A stretch of 64,000 nt of DNA from Methanomassiliicoccaceae archaeon (GCA_016284295.1 JAEEOP010000034.1:1-64000), one strand, 5' to 3'; numbered from the stretch's first letter, positions 9,651 to 19,709 are shown. Numbers and translations are program-made. Notes: a model not told the origin generated them from the letters alone.

Positions 9651-10246
9651 ACATCTCCATCACCGACTACGGAGTGGGGAACCTCTACTCCATCAAGCAC
9701 TCCCTGATGAACTGCGGAGCCAATGTCACCATCGTCGATGACATCCGCGACGTGCTGGATGCGGAATGCATCGTTTTCCCCGGGGTCGGAGCGTTCGACA
9801 GGACGATGGAGAAGCTCATACCCTACAGGGAGGAGATCTGCAGGATGCTGGCCGACGGAACGCCCGCATTGGGGATATGCATAGGGATGCAGATCCTGTT
9901 CAAAGGCAGTGACGAGGGCACATCGCCCGGTCTCGGATTCTACGACGGCCGTGTCAGGAAGCTCGACTGCAGGATGATCCCCCACATGGGATGGAACCAG
10001 GTCGTCACCGACGATCCTCTGTTCGACGGCATCGCTGACAACAACTTCTACTTCGTGCACTCCTACTACGGGAAGCCAGAGGACGATTCCCTCACGATCG
10101 GCACCACCGAGTACGAGGGCAAGACATTCCAGTCCTTCTTCAGGAAGGGCAACACCTACGGTACCCAGTTCCACCCGGAGAAGAGCAGCGTCTCCGGCAG
10201 GAGGTTCCTCCAGAACTTCATCACCTTCGCGGAGGGTCAGCTGTGA
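9641..10246 (+). CDS. hisH: Imidazole glycerol phosphate synthase subunit HisH
   Basis: DYGVGNLYSIKHSL...GICIGMQILFKGSDEG...GTQFHPEKS. Confidence 0.94.
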   Translation: MPLNISITDYGVGNLYSIKHSLMNCGANVTIVDDIRDVLDAECIVFPGVGAFDRTMEKLIPYREEICRMLADGTPALGICIGMQILFKGSDEGTSPGLGFYDGRVRKLDCRMIPHMGWNQVVTDDPLFDGIADNNFYFVHSYYGKPEDDSLTIGTTEYEGKTFQSFFRKGNTYGTQFHPEKSSVSGRRFLQNFITFAEGQL

Positions 10247-10956
10247 GGATCATCCCCGCTGTCGATGTCATGGACCATCAGGTGGTCCAGCTGGTAGGGG
10301 GAAAACCCGGAAGTCAGCAGATTGTCATACCCGATCCGATGAAGGTCGCATCCTCATGGATCGAGAAGGGCGCGGATTACCTCCACCTTGTAGATCTGGA
10401 TGCCGCGTTCGGCAAGTCGAACAACCTCGAGGTCTTCAAGAGGATAACGAAGGAGCTCGGAGTCCCTACCGAGATCGGAGGGGGCATCAGGGACAGGGAG
10501 ACCATCGACGATCTGGTGTCCGCAGGAGTGGACAGGATCATAGTCGGGACCAAGGCGGTCAAGGAGCCCGAGTGGCTCGAGGAGATGGCCGACCTGCATC
10601 CGGGAAAGATCGTCCTGTCCATGGACACCAAGGCCGGCAAGATCGCCATCAAGGGCTGGCAGGAATCAGCGGGCATGAGCATCGAGGACATGTTCGACAG
10701 GATCAGGGACCTCCCTCTTGCCGCGGTCCTCAACACCAACGTCGACGTCGAAGGTCAGCGCAAGGGGATCGATGAGAAGCAGGCGAGGGACTTCATTGGC
10801 AGATGCCCGTGCAAGGTCATCGCTTCCGGAGGGGTCACGTCGCAGGAGGATGCGAGGATACTCTCGTCGGCTGGAGCGGAATCCGCCGTCGTCGGCCTCG
10901 CGGTGTACACGGACGTCATAAGACCTTGGACTTGGGACACTCCGTGGCATGTTTGA
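10243..10956 (+). CDS. hisA: ProFAR isomerase HisA
   Basis: MRIIPAVDVMDHQVVQLVGGKPGSQ...EIGGGIRD...IASGGVTSQED. Confidence 0.92.
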   Translation: MRIIPAVDVMDHQVVQLVGGKPGSQQIVIPDPMKVASSWIEKGADYLHLVDLDAAFGKSNNLEVFKRITKELGVPTEIGGGIRDRETIDDLVSAGVDRIIVGTKAVKEPEWLEEMADLHPGKIVLSMDTKAGKIAIKGWQESAGMSIEDMFDRIRDLPLAAVLNTNVDVEGQRKGIDEKQARDFIGRCPCKVIASGGVTSQEDARILSSAGAESAVVGLAVYTDVIRPWTWDTPWHV

Positions 10957-11068
10957 GCGATTCCTTCGGTAACACGATTTTGTTAGTGTCTTCATACAGT
11001 CAATATTAACACTCCTTTTTAGTTCTCTTTATATGACATGAGGTAATTGTGAAAATGGAGTTGGCGAA

Positions 11069-11635
11069 TTGAAAATACCATGCGAAATTATAGTTTCACA
11101 CGTGCTTCCGGTGGCCAAAGGGGCCATCGCCAAGGAGCTCGTGATGACGCATGGTATGACGCAGGTCCAAGTCGCCAAGCTTTTCGGTGTTACTAGCGCT
11201 GCCGTTTCCCAGTACCTCAAAGGGGTCCGCGAGTGCGACAGCGTCATAGACAGGAGCGCATACAAGGAGGACTTCCATCAGCTCATCAGGGAGTTGGCCG
11301 TCGATATCGTGCACGGTCTGGAGGTCATGCAGGCATTGTGCATCGTATGTTCGTACGCTTTCGAGAGCGGTCTGATAAAGGCGTTATATGTATTCGAAGG
11401 ATATTCGGCTGACGAGATCGGCTTCATGGACGAACCGATCGTACTGCCGTCAGAGAATGATACGAATGAACTCCGATTACGACAACTGTTCTTTGGTGGT
11501 TGGAAGGTTCCAGCCGCTGCACAAGGGTCACATGGATGTCATCAGCAAGTGTGCCGCAGAGTCCGAGCATATTACTATCGGTATTGGAAGCGCGCAATGC
11601 TCCCACACTGCGGAGAACCCGTTCACCGCCGGTGA
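11069..11635 (+). CDS. HTH transcriptional regulator (archaeal LPxxRxxxAKeLV type)
   Basis: MKIPCEIIVSHVLPVAKGAIAKELVMTHGMTQVQVAKLFGVTSAAVSQYLKG. The C-terminus overlaps nadM out of frame. Confidence 0.75.
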   Translation: MKIPCEIIVSHVLPVAKGAIAKELVMTHGMTQVQVAKLFGVTSAAVSQYLKGVRECDSVIDRSAYKEDFHQLIRELAVDIVHGLEVMQALCIVCSYAFESGLIKALYVFEGYSADEIGFMDEPIVLPSENDTNELRLRQLFFGGWKVPAAAQGSHGCHQQVCRRVRAYYYRYWKRAMLPHCGEPVHRR

Positions 11636-12188
11636 GAGGTACATGATGATCAACAAGTCCCTGAGGGAGGCCGGGATCGACAACTACAGCATCGTGCCCA
11701 TCGAGGACCTCAACAGGTATCCCATCTGGGTGGCCCATGTGGTGTCCCTGGTACCGCCGTTCAGGAGGGTCTATTCCAACAACCCCCTGACCAGGCGCCT
11801 GTTCGAGGAAGCAGGTTTCGATGTCAGGGCATCCCCGCTGTACAACAGGGACATCTTCTCCGGCACGGAGATCAGGAAGAGGATCTGCAACGACGAGGAA
11901 TGGCGCTCCCTGGTGCCCAAGCCTGTGGCCAAGGTCATAGAGGACATCGACGGCGTGAACAGGATCAAGCAGATAAGCAGTGGTTCCGATGGATTCCCGC
12001 TGCGATCCCGTATCGCTCCTCGAGGCCCTGAGGGCCAAGGGCAGGACCATGTCCGCAGCAGAATCGTGCACCGGAGGGATGATAGGTTCGACCATAACCG
12101 ACATCCCTGGCGCATCGGACGTGTTCATGGGCTCGGCGGTGACCTATTCCAACGATGCCAAGGAGAGGGTCCTCGGAGTTTCGCATGA
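11457..12188 (+). CDS. nadM: Nicotinamide-nucleotide adenylyltransferase (archaeal NadM)
   Basis: SLVVGRFQPLHKGHMDVISKC...DIFSGTEIRKRI. The C-terminus beyond about 11980 overlaps the CinA-like gene out of frame. Confidence 0.85.
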   Translation: MIRMNSDYDNCSLVVGRFQPLHKGHMDVISKCAAESEHITIGIGSAQCSHTAENPFTAGERYMMINKSLREAGIDNYSIVPIEDLNRYPIWVAHVVSLVPPFRRVYSNNPLTRRLFEEAGFDVRASPLYNRDIFSGTEIRKRICNDEEWRSLVPKPVAKVIEDIDGVNRIKQISSGSDGFPLRSRIAPRGPEGQGQDHVRSRIVHRRDDRFDHNRHPWRIGRVHGLGGDLFQRCQGEGPRSFA

Positions 12189-12474
12189 TACGCTCCTGGC
12201 CCACGGAGCGGTGAGCGAGGAGACGGCGAGGGAGATGGCCCTCGGTGCGATCAGGGCATACCGCAGCGACTATTCGGTGGCGGTCACCGGCATAGCCGGA
12301 CCGGGCGGGGCCACAGACACCAAGCCTGTCGGCCTGGTGTACATAGCGGTGGCGGACGGCCCGCGCACCGTAGTCGCACGCAACATCTTCAAAGGGGACA
12401 GGGCATCCGTGCGTTCCCAGACGGTGTCGGAGGCGCTGTCGATGCTCAAGGATATGGTGGAGGGAAGATTATGA
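11989..12474 (+). CDS. pncC: CinA C-terminal / nicotinamide-nucleotide amidase (PncC-like)
   Basis: MSAAESCTGGMIGSTITDIPGASDVFMGSAVTYSN...GIAGPGGATDTKPVGLVYI. Confidence 0.87.
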   Translation: MDSRCDPVSLLEALRAKGRTMSAAESCTGGMIGSTITDIPGASDVFMGSAVTYSNDAKERVLGVSHDTLLAHGAVSEETAREMALGAIRAYRSDYSVAVTGIAGPGGATDTKPVGLVYIAVADGPRTVVARNIFKGDRASVRSQTVSEALSMLKDMVEGRL

Positions 12475-13136
12475 GGTTCGAACGTCAGTTGCCTGTATTC
12501 GGAGAGGAAGGTCAGAATAGGATCATGTCCGCTGTGGTGGGCGTGGTCGGATGCGGAGGTCTGGGGGTGAACGTCATCACGCAGCTCTGCGCTGCCGGCG
12601 TCACCCATTTCATCCTGTGCGACCATAGGACTCCGGAGCTTCCCGATCTGAACAGGCAGTTCATCTATGCCGCGGGGGACTACAGGCCTAAGTCGGTCAT
12701 CTCGGCCGAATGGATCCTAGCTCTCAACCCCAGTGCCGAGGTGCAGTCCAACGCGGAGCCCCTCACAGAGTTGAACGGCGACCTGTTCAGCGGATGCGAC
12801 ATCCTCGTGGACTGCCTGGATTCCAACGAATCCAAACTGATACTGTCCGACCTGGCGGAGAGGATGGGTGTCCCCGTTGTGCACGGCGGGGTCAACGGGC
12901 TGGTAGGACAGATCGCAGTATGCGTTCCCGGAAGGACGAAGAGCCTCAGGGAGGTCGTCGGGGACAAGGCCGATCAGGACATCATAGTCCCCTCGGTAGG
13001 CGCAGCTACCGCCAACATAGCCTCCATGCAGGCGCTGGAAGTCCTGAAGATCATCTCGGGCATCGGCACCGACAACGAGGGCAAGCTCATAACGGTCGAT
13101 ATGAGGTCCTGGACCATCGGCACGGAGACGTTCTAA
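12471..13136 (+). CDS. ThiF/MoeB/E1-like adenylyltransferase
   Basis: MRFERQLPVFGEEGQNRIMSAVVGVVGCGGLG...DCLDSNESK. TAA stop. Confidence 0.88.
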   Translation: MRFERQLPVFGEEGQNRIMSAVVGVVGCGGLGVNVITQLCAAGVTHFILCDHRTPELPDLNRQFIYAAGDYRPKSVISAEWILALNPSAEVQSNAEPLTELNGDLFSGCDILVDCLDSNESKLILSDLAERMGVPVVHGGVNGLVGQIAVCVPGRTKSLREVVGDKADQDIIVPSVGAATANIASMQALEVLKIISGIGTDNEGKLITVDMRSWTIGTETF

Positions 13137-13169
13137 ACCCTTATCTATGCGCTGTCAGTTCCCAGCATC

Positions 13170-14072
13170 ATGAAGAAGCTCATGACTGGGAAAGTCAAGG
13201 AAGTCTACGAGGTGGATGCGGACACGCTGGAGTTCGCCTACACGGACAACATCTCGGTTTTCGACAAGATCATCCCGTCCCAGATCCCCCACAAGGGCGA
13301 GACGCTGTGCAGGACCGCCAAGTACTGGTTCGGACTGCTCACCAAGGAAGGAATCAACAACCACTTCATCAGCGAGCCCTCCCCCGATAGGATGAGGGTC
13401 AAGAGAGTGGATATCATCAGGGACTACAGCAAGATCGACACGACCACCAAGAACTACCTGATCCCCCTCGAGGTCATCTGCAGGTATTACGCCGCAGGCT
13501 CCCTCATGGACAGGATCAAGTCCGGCAAGGTCAAGGCCGAGGACCTCGGATTCCCTGCGGGCCATGTGGTCAAGGAGGGAGAGAAGCTCCCCAAGCCGTT
13601 CATCGAGTGCACCACGAAGCTGGAGGCCCACGACGAGAACCTCACCGACGAGGAGGCCAAGAAGATGGCCGGACTCACCGACGAGGAGTTTGAGAACATC
13701 AAGAGGACCGTCCTTAGGATCGACGAGATCATCGACAGGGAGGCCGGCAAGAGAGGACTCATCCACTGCGACGGAAAGAAGGAGTTCGCCTTCGACAAGG
13801 ACAGGAAGCTGATGGTCATCGACACCTTCGGTACCCTCGACGAAGACCGCTGGTGGGACGCCGACGAGTTCGCCAAGGGCAGGATTGTCCAGCTGTCGAA
13901 GGAGTTCGTGCGCCAGTACTACCGCGAGACCGGATACCACGAGAAGCTGTATGCGGCCCGCGACGCCGGTCAGGCCGAGCCCGACATACCCGCGCTTCCC
14001 CAGGACATAGTCGACCGTGTCAGCAAGCTGTATGTCGACATGTTCGAGAGGATCACCGGCGAGAAGTTCTGA
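13170..14072 (+). CDS. purC: Phosphoribosylaminoimidazole-succinocarboxamide synthase
   Basis: MTGKVKEVYEVDADTLEFAYTDNISVFDKIIPSQIPHKG. Confidence 0.94.
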   Translation: MKKLMTGKVKEVYEVDADTLEFAYTDNISVFDKIIPSQIPHKGETLCRTAKYWFGLLTKEGINNHFISEPSPDRMRVKRVDIIRDYSKIDTTTKNYLIPLEVICRYYAAGSLMDRIKSGKVKAEDLGFPAGHVVKEGEKLPKPFIECTTKLEAHDENLTDEEAKKMAGLTDEEFENIKRTVLRIDEIIDREAGKRGLIHCDGKKEFAFDKDRKLMVIDTFGTLDEDRWWDADEFAKGRIVQLSKEFVRQYYRETGYHEKLYAARDAGQAEPDIPALPQDIVDRVSKLYVDMFERITGEKF

Positions 14073-14498
14073 TCAGAGCAGATCGACGTAAACCAATCTC
14101 TCACCCAGGGGGCAGTCGACGTCCCCGTCTACTTTCTGGACGAGGTACTTGCTCCCTGCGGTCTTTCCTATAGGGTGGCATTCACCGTAGTGCTCGCATG
14201 AGATGTTCTTGCATTCCGAGCCCTTGTACGTGATCCTGCTGCCTTCCAGCGCCTGCCTCTTGCCGACGGTGGCCCTGGTGGGGATCTTCTCCACTTCGAC
14301 CACAGAAACGGAATCGCCGTCGTACTCGTGGCATTCGTGCTCCTGGAGCCTTATCGCCGTCACGGTGTATTTTGCACCCTCCTCGAGGTTGAAGCACACC
14401 TTCTGGAATTTGCAGTCGGAGCATTCCTCGATCGGGCCAAGATAATAGAACTCGTATCCGACCTTGGCGCTGTCCTTCCCTACAAGCGTTATCTGCAT
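14073..14498 (-). CDS. UPF0179 family protein
   Basis: MQITLVGKDSAKVGYEFYYLGPIEECSDCKFQKVCFNLEEGAKYTV; conserved Cys pattern. Confidence 0.8.
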   Translation of the reverse strand: MQITLVGKDSAKVGYEFYYLGPIEECSDCKFQKVCFNLEEGAKYTVTAIRLQEHECHEYDGDSVSVVEVEKIPTRATVGKRQALEGSRITYKGSECKNISCEHYGECHPIGKTAGSKYLVQKVDGDVDCPLGERLVYVDLL

Positions 14499-15556
14499 CA
14501 GAACACCCCCGTCCTTATGCATACGTCCTCGATGACATCCCTGGGCACTCCGTTGTCACCCAGTATCGTGTACCTGTCTGAGCGTATCTTGTGCGCGTTT
14601 GCAACGGCCTCGATGAACTCATCCTCGGTGAGTCCGAGCTCCGATACCTGTGTGGGCGCACCGATGTTCAGCAGCGCGTGCTTGAGCTCCTCCCAGTCGC
14701 CCTTCTGCAGGTACGATGTCACGATGGATGCGACGCCGCACTGCTCCCCGTGCATGGCCCTTCCGGGATACATGAGGTCGATGGTGTGGGAGATCATGTG
14801 CTCCGAACCGCTGGTCGGCCTGGAGCTCCTGGCGACCGACATGGATATCCCCGATACGATGATCGGCTTGATGGCCAGCCAGACGCTCTCCTCCAGGTTG
14901 GGCCTGATGAAGTCCGCGGCATCCATCATGGATTCCGCCGCGAACAGCGAGAAGGAGTATGCAGACCTGCTGAAGCTCTCATCCCTCAGGTTGGAGGCGA
15001 GCTTCCAGTCGCGGAGCGCGCTGAAGTTGGAAAGCACATCCGCGCACCCGGATGCCAGGAAGCGGTAGGGGGCCTTGAAGATGATGCTGGTGTCGGCGAT
15101 CACTCCCATTGGTGATGCGCCCTCGATGGATTTGCTCCCATTGTCGGACTTGATCGAGGCCCTGTTGGATGCTATGCCGTCATGGGCCGCGGACGTGGGG
15201 ATGCTGATGAACGGGAGGTTGAGATGCATCGATGCGATCTTGGCGATGTCGATCTTGCTGCCGCCGCCGACCGCAAGTATGAATGTGGAGCCGAATTCCT
15301 TGATGCGTTCCTCTGCCTTCTCGATGTTCTCAACGGTGGCGTTGCCTGTGATGCACGTGTCGATGTCGTATCCGTCAAGGTATTCCTGGACGGCCTTCCC
15401 TGCGGCCTTGTCCGTGGTCTCCCCGGTTATGATGGTGCCGGTGCTTCCGCTGTGGATGTTGATGCAGATGTTCTTCACCTCTTCGAGAACATCGTGCCCG
15501 GCGATGATGTTCCTCGGGAATTCCACCATCTTCGCTTTAAGGAAATCTTTGTGCAT
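14498..15556 (-). CDS. egsA: sn-Glycerol-1-phosphate dehydrogenase
   Basis: VGGGSKIDIAKIASMHLNLPFISIPTSAAHDGIASNRASI...SGSEHMISHTIDLMYPGRAMHGEQCG. Start at 15556 (MHKDFLKAKMVEFPRNII). Confidence 0.93.
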   Translation of the reverse strand: MHKDFLKAKMVEFPRNIIAGHDVLEEVKNICINIHSGSTGTIITGETTDKAAGKAVQEYLDGYDIDTCITGNATVENIEKAEERIKEFGSTFILAVGGGSKIDIAKIASMHLNLPFISIPTSAAHDGIASNRASIKSDNGSKSIEGASPMGVIADTSIIFKAPYRFLASGCADVLSNFSALRDWKLASNLRDESFSRSAYSFSLFAAESMMDAADFIRPNLEESVWLAIKPIIVSGISMSVARSSRPTSGSEHMISHTIDLMYPGRAMHGEQCGVASIVTSYLQKGDWEELKHALLNIGAPTQVSELGLTEDEFIEAVANAHKIRSDRYTILGDNGVPRDVIEDVCIRTGVF

Positions 15557-15680
15557 TGCTCCACCTCTTCGACAACGTATAGGCGACAAGTTATAAAGCC
15601 CATACATCCAAAACGGGCATCCTGGCGGTCATGAGGGATGTGTCAGACATCTATTATATCGGCCCGCCGATTCCTCATGC

Positions 15681-16220
15681 ATGGTGTCTGTGACAATCAT
15701 ATGCGGTTCGGCGGATGTCGATGGAGTCACCATCAGGATGTGCAATCATGCTGGCCGGATCCTGTCCGACCGCGGTTGCGATGTCAGGACGTTCATCGTC
15801 TCGCGCATGGACATTGGGCACTGCAGGGACTGCAGGGGATGCTCCGACGGGAGATGCGTCATCGAGGACGATATGTCGCAGATCTACGATTCGATCTCGT
15901 CATCCGACCTGCTCGTGCTCGCGACACCGCTGCATTTCAGTGCGCCGTCATCCCTTCTGAAGACCGCCATGGACCGTCTGCAGCCGTATTGGTACGATGC
16001 TGCCCTGCCGCATCCGAGATTCTGCATAGGGCTGCTGTGCGGAGGAAGCAAAGAACCGTTCTTCGAGGTGACCGAGAGGATCCTCCGTTCCATGTGCCTG
16101 ACGATAGGCATGAGGTACCTGGGCTCCGCGAAGATCCCGGATACGGATTCGGGCGATGTGGATGTAGGGTCCGCTGTGAGCGACCTTATGGCATCTGTCA
16201 GAGAAGATATGGGGTTATGA
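15681..16220 (+). CDS. NADPH-dependent FMN reductase / flavodoxin-like protein
   Basis: IICGSADVDGVTIRMCNHA...DCRGCSDGRCVIEDDMSQIYDSISSSDLLVLATPLHF. Confidence 0.82.
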   Translation: MVSVTIICGSADVDGVTIRMCNHAGRILSDRGCDVRTFIVSRMDIGHCRDCRGCSDGRCVIEDDMSQIYDSISSSDLLVLATPLHFSAPSSLLKTAMDRLQPYWYDAALPHPRFCIGLLCGGSKEPFFEVTERILRSMCLTIGMRYLGSAKIPDTDSGDVDVGSAVSDLMASVREDMGL

Positions 16221-16923
16221 CGTGCTTGTGCCCTTCCAGACGGGAGGGGTTGTCCACGAACGGGATGGTCGAGGGGTAGTCGGAGGCTATGATGGACCAC
16301 GTGTACGCGTCAACGCTGTCGTCAGTGTCCAGCACGCAGTTGCGGTAATAGCCGAGGTCCACGAGCTTGTCCAAAACCGCGGTGACATCGGTCCTCCTGC
16401 GTCCGCGTATGACCGCCTTCCCTTTGCTGACGAATATCACGGGCACGACCGAATCCGACACATCGATGATGTCCTTGAGTTCGTAATCGTTGTAGATCAT
16501 GTGGTAAGGGGCGAGCACGAACGTGGCATCCCTGTTGAACGCATCGAAGACGTCGTCGACGGTGTTGATGCATGTCATGAACCACACGTCCGCTCCGGGG
16601 ATCCTGAGGTGCTTCATGACCTTCTCCGAGAACCCCCTCTGGGCGAAGCTGTTGCAGTCCATGACGACGACCGGCTGCCTGATCTCTCTGTTGATCGCTT
16701 CGGGGACCACTTCGGAGAACGGCTTGGCCCTGTCATCCGCTCTCAGGTTCGTCGGTGTGAAATGTCCGTTGGAGACGTGCATGCCATCGTCATCGTAGGT
16801 GGTAAAGAATGCAGGTATCTCCATGCGGTGGCCATCGGCCCGGCGGTATAATACACTTGGCTCGATCATCTCGCCTTTCTCATAGAAAGAACGAAGAGTG
16901 GTATCGCCAGTCGGGTCCGGCAC
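16198..16923 (-). CDS. Conserved hypothetical protein
   Basis: Long ORF with genome-like codon usage; GTG start after an in-frame TGA. Confidence 0.6.
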   Translation of the reverse strand: MPDPTGDTTLRSFYEKGEMIEPSVLYRRADGHRMEIPAFFTTYDDDGMHVSNGHFTPTNLRADDRAKPFSEVVPEAINREIRQPVVVMDCNSFAQRGFSEKVMKHLRIPGADVWFMTCINTVDDVFDAFNRDATFVLAPYHMIYNDYELKDIIDVSDSVVPVIFVSKGKAVIRGRRRTDVTAVLDKLVDLGYYRNCVLDTDDSVDAYTWSIIASDYPSTIPFVDNPSRLEGHKHVITPYLL

Positions 16924-17038
16924 AGGGTCCAGTGATGCCTCATAGATCTAGCAAATACATATTAACGGCGATTACATGGCATGAACAAAGGCAGCGGAAG
17001 CGCATCAGTGCGGTTCCGCAATGCGATCAGGTGTTATT

Positions 17039-17551
17039 ATGCAATTCGACAGGTTGGTCAACGAGCGCTACTCCGTAAGGAAATTCACAGAGGAACCCGT
17101 CTCCGATGAGGAGATCCAGAAGATCCTCGATTCGATATATGTCGCTCCCAGCGGACAGAACAAGCAGCCTCTCAGAGTATGGACGATCAGGAGCAAGGAC
17201 CGTCTTGAAGGTGTGAAGAGGATCACCAAATACCACTACAACGCCCCTCTCACGATAGCCATCTGTGCGGTGCCAGAGGAAGGATGGGTCAGGAAGAGCG
17301 ATGGCAGCAACCACAGCGTGGTGGATGCGGCAGCCGCGACCATGCAGGCCTGGCTGATGGCCGAGGATATCGGACTCGGTGCCGTATGGGTGAGCGATTT
17401 CGATACGAATCTCCAGGACGAGATATTCCCGGAGATGAAGGGGACGGAGCTGGTGGCCATGCTCCAGATTGGCCACATCTCGCCGGAATCCAAGCCTCTC
17501 GGATGGCATTCCAAGAAGAGGGACAGGTCCGAGATGTTCTTCGAGCTTTGA
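17039..17551 (+). CDS. Nitroreductase family protein
   Basis: MQFDRLVNERYSVRKFTEEPVSDEEIQKILDSIYVAPSGQNKQPLRVW. Confidence 0.88.
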   Translation: MQFDRLVNERYSVRKFTEEPVSDEEIQKILDSIYVAPSGQNKQPLRVWTIRSKDRLEGVKRITKYHYNAPLTIAICAVPEEGWVRKSDGSNHSVVDAAAATMQAWLMAEDIGLGAVWVSDFDTNLQDEIFPEMKGTELVAMLQIGHISPESKPLGWHSKKRDRSEMFFEL

Positions 17552-17634
17552 TGGCCGCAGGTCCGTCATAATATCCGAAGGGCCATCAGCAACCATAATA
17601 TCTGCACTGCACGATTCCCTTGCGAGGTAACGAT

Positions 17635-18006
17635 ATGGTAATCTACAAATGCGCGAAATGTGCGACGACAGTGGACCTCATCTACAAGGCAGGATGCACA
17701 CCCTCCTGCTGCGGAGAGCCCATGGTCTCCCTGGAGCCCAAGACTGACGACTTCAAGAACGAGAAGCACGTCCCCTACATCGAGAAGCAGGACGGAGGAG
17801 TCCTCGTCAAGGTCGGAAAGGAAACGGCCCACCCCATGGCAGAGGACCATTACATCGTCTACATCCAGATCTGCGCCGACGGAATCATGATGAGGAAGTA
17901 CCTCAAGCCCGGCGACGCTCCCGAGGCGTTCTTCAAGACGGATGCCAAGGAGATCAAGGCCTGGGAGTACTGCAACAAGCACGGCCTCTGGAAATCCAAC
18001 CAGTGA
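17635..18006 (+). CDS. Desulfoferrodoxin / superoxide reductase
   Basis: MVIYKCAKCATTVDLIYKAGCTPSCCGEPM...EKHVPYIE...HPMAEDHYI...CNKHGLWKS. Confidence 0.9.
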   Translation: MVIYKCAKCATTVDLIYKAGCTPSCCGEPMVSLEPKTDDFKNEKHVPYIEKQDGGVLVKVGKETAHPMAEDHYIVYIQICADGIMMRKYLKPGDAPEAFFKTDAKEIKAWEYCNKHGLWKSNQ

Positions 18007-18020
18007 TCGCAGATAATCGG

Positions 18021-18034
18021 GCCCCTTCGGGGGC
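18021..18034. terminator. Terminator-like hairpin after the superoxide reductase gene
   Basis: GCCCC-TTCG-GGGGC followed by TCTTCTT. A second hairpin AGGCGGG-TCTC-CCCGCCT lies at 18059-18076 before the convergent gene. Confidence 0.6.
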
Positions 18035-18082
18035 TCTTCTTAACAAAACATCAAAAATAGGCGGGTCTCCCCGCCTGGTTTC

Positions 18083-18400
18083 TCATTCGAAATCGATGCT
18101 TACAGACCTTTTGAGTCCCATTCCGGATTCCGCCTCTATGCACTTCACGATGCCGCAGGGCACGGGGCATGCGGTGTGACGGATGCACTGGGAGGCCTTG
18201 TCGTAGATCACGGAACCGTTGAACGGCTGTGCGATCGCATCATACGGGTTCACCTTTTCGATGGGGCTCATCTTCTGGACCATGGGGCAGTCGCTCTCGA
18301 TGACCACATCGACAGTCATCATGTCGTCTGATGCCGTGGCGATGATCTTGGAGCTCATGCCGCAGACGCCGGCCTTGACGTTGCATACGGTGGGGCACAT
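18083..18400 (-). CDS. Conserved hypothetical protein with several Cys
   Basis: MCPTVCNVKAGVCGMSSKIIATASDDMMTVDVVIESDCPMVQKM; 105 aa. Confidence 0.65.
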   Translation of the reverse strand: MCPTVCNVKAGVCGMSSKIIATASDDMMTVDVVIESDCPMVQKMSPIEKVNPYDAIAQPFNGSVIYDKASQCIRHTACPVPCGIVKCIEAESGMGLKRSVSIDFE

Positions 18401-18404
18401 GGTA

Positions 18405-19709
18405 TCAGCTCCACCAGTCCTTCTTGCGGTCGATGGTCTCGTCCCTGTCGGGTCCGAGGCTGATCAGGTCCGCGGGGACCTTCAGGTACTTCTCGATGAA
18501 CTCGATGTACTCCCTCATCTCTCCGGGGAGGTTGTCGTATCCTGCCTTCACGACATCCATGGTGTTGTCCCATCCCTTCCAGCCCTTGAAGGTCTCGTAG
18601 ACGGGCTTCGCCCTGTTGAGCTTGGCGATGGATGCAGGGAAGTGCTTGACCTCCTCTCCGTCGATCTCGTATGCGACGCACACGGGGAGCTCAGGGATGT
18701 CGTTCAGGACATCGATCTTCGTAATTCCGAGTGATGTGAATCCGCATAGCCTAGAGGAGTGCTCCACTACAACGAGGTCCAGCCATCCGCATCTCCTTCC
18801 CCTTCCGGTGGTGACTCCGAACTCTCCTCCCTTCTGCTGGAGGGCCTTCCCCTCCTCGCCGCTGAGCTCGGACACGAAGGGTCCCTCTCCTACACGGGTG
18901 GTGTAGGCCTTGACGATACCGACCATCTTGTCGATCCTGCTGGGGGCGACTCCGGCACCGGTGCAGACGCCTCCGCCGCATGTTGCAGATGAGGTGACAT
19001 AGGGATATGTACCGTGATCTATGTCGAGCATGGCGCCCTGCGCTCCCTCGAAGACCACGTTCTTTCCCTCGTCGAGGGCTTCGTTGATGAGCACGGACGT
19101 GTCGCAGATGTACTTGCCGATCTGGTCCTTCCATCCGAGCATCTTGGACAGCAGGGACTCCTCGGTGCAGTTGCACTTCTCTGCGTCCATCATATCCATG
19201 AGATCCTTCTTGTACGGGAGGATGAAAGAGATCTTCTCCTTGAGGAGGTCCTCCTCCAGAAGGTCCCCTGCCCTGAACCCGATCCTTGCGATCTTGTCCT
19301 GATAGGTCGGTCCGATACCCTTCTTGGTGGTACCGACGCTGTTCTTGCCGCGGTACTTCTCCTCTGCGCCGTCCAGCTTCTTGTGGTATCCCATGATGAG
19401 ATGGGCCCTGTCGGAGATCCTGAGCCCGTCGACGGATCCTCCGTTGGCGATGACCTGGTCGATCTCCTCGCTGAGCTCCTCCAGGTTCACGACGACGCCG
19501 TTGCCGATGACGGCGAGCTTTCCGGGCCTCACGACCCCTGACGGGAGTCCGTGGAGCTTGAACACCTTGTCATCGACGATGATGGTGTGCCCCGCGTTGT
19601 TGCCTCCCTGGAAACGGACGATCATATCCGATTTCTCGTCCAGATAATCTGTAAGCTTTCCTTTTCCTTCATCTCCCCATTGGGAACCGATGATAGCAAG
19701 ACTAGGCAT
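18405..19709 (-). CDS. purA: Adenylosuccinate synthetase
   Basis: MPSLAIIGSQWGDEGKGKLTDYL...FQGGNNAGHTI...GIGPTYQDK. Confidence 0.96.
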   Translation of the reverse strand: MPSLAIIGSQWGDEGKGKLTDYLDEKSDMIVRFQGGNNAGHTIIVDDKVFKLHGLPSGVVRPGKLAVIGNGVVVNLEELSEEIDQVIANGGSVDGLRISDRAHLIMGYHKKLDGAEEKYRGKNSVGTTKKGIGPTYQDKIARIGFRAGDLLEEDLLKEKISFILPYKKDLMDMMDAEKCNCTEESLLSKMLGWKDQIGKYICDTSVLINEALDEGKNVVFEGAQGAMLDIDHGTYPYVTSSATCGGGVCTGAGVAPSRIDKMVGIVKAYTTRVGEGPFVSELSGEEGKALQQKGGEFGVTTGRGRRCGWLDLVVVEHSSRLCGFTSLGITKIDVLNDIPELPVCVAYEIDGEEVKHFPASIAKLNRAKPVYETFKGWKGWDNTMDVVKAGYDNLPGEMREYIEFIEKYLKVPADLISLGPDRDETIDRKKDWWS

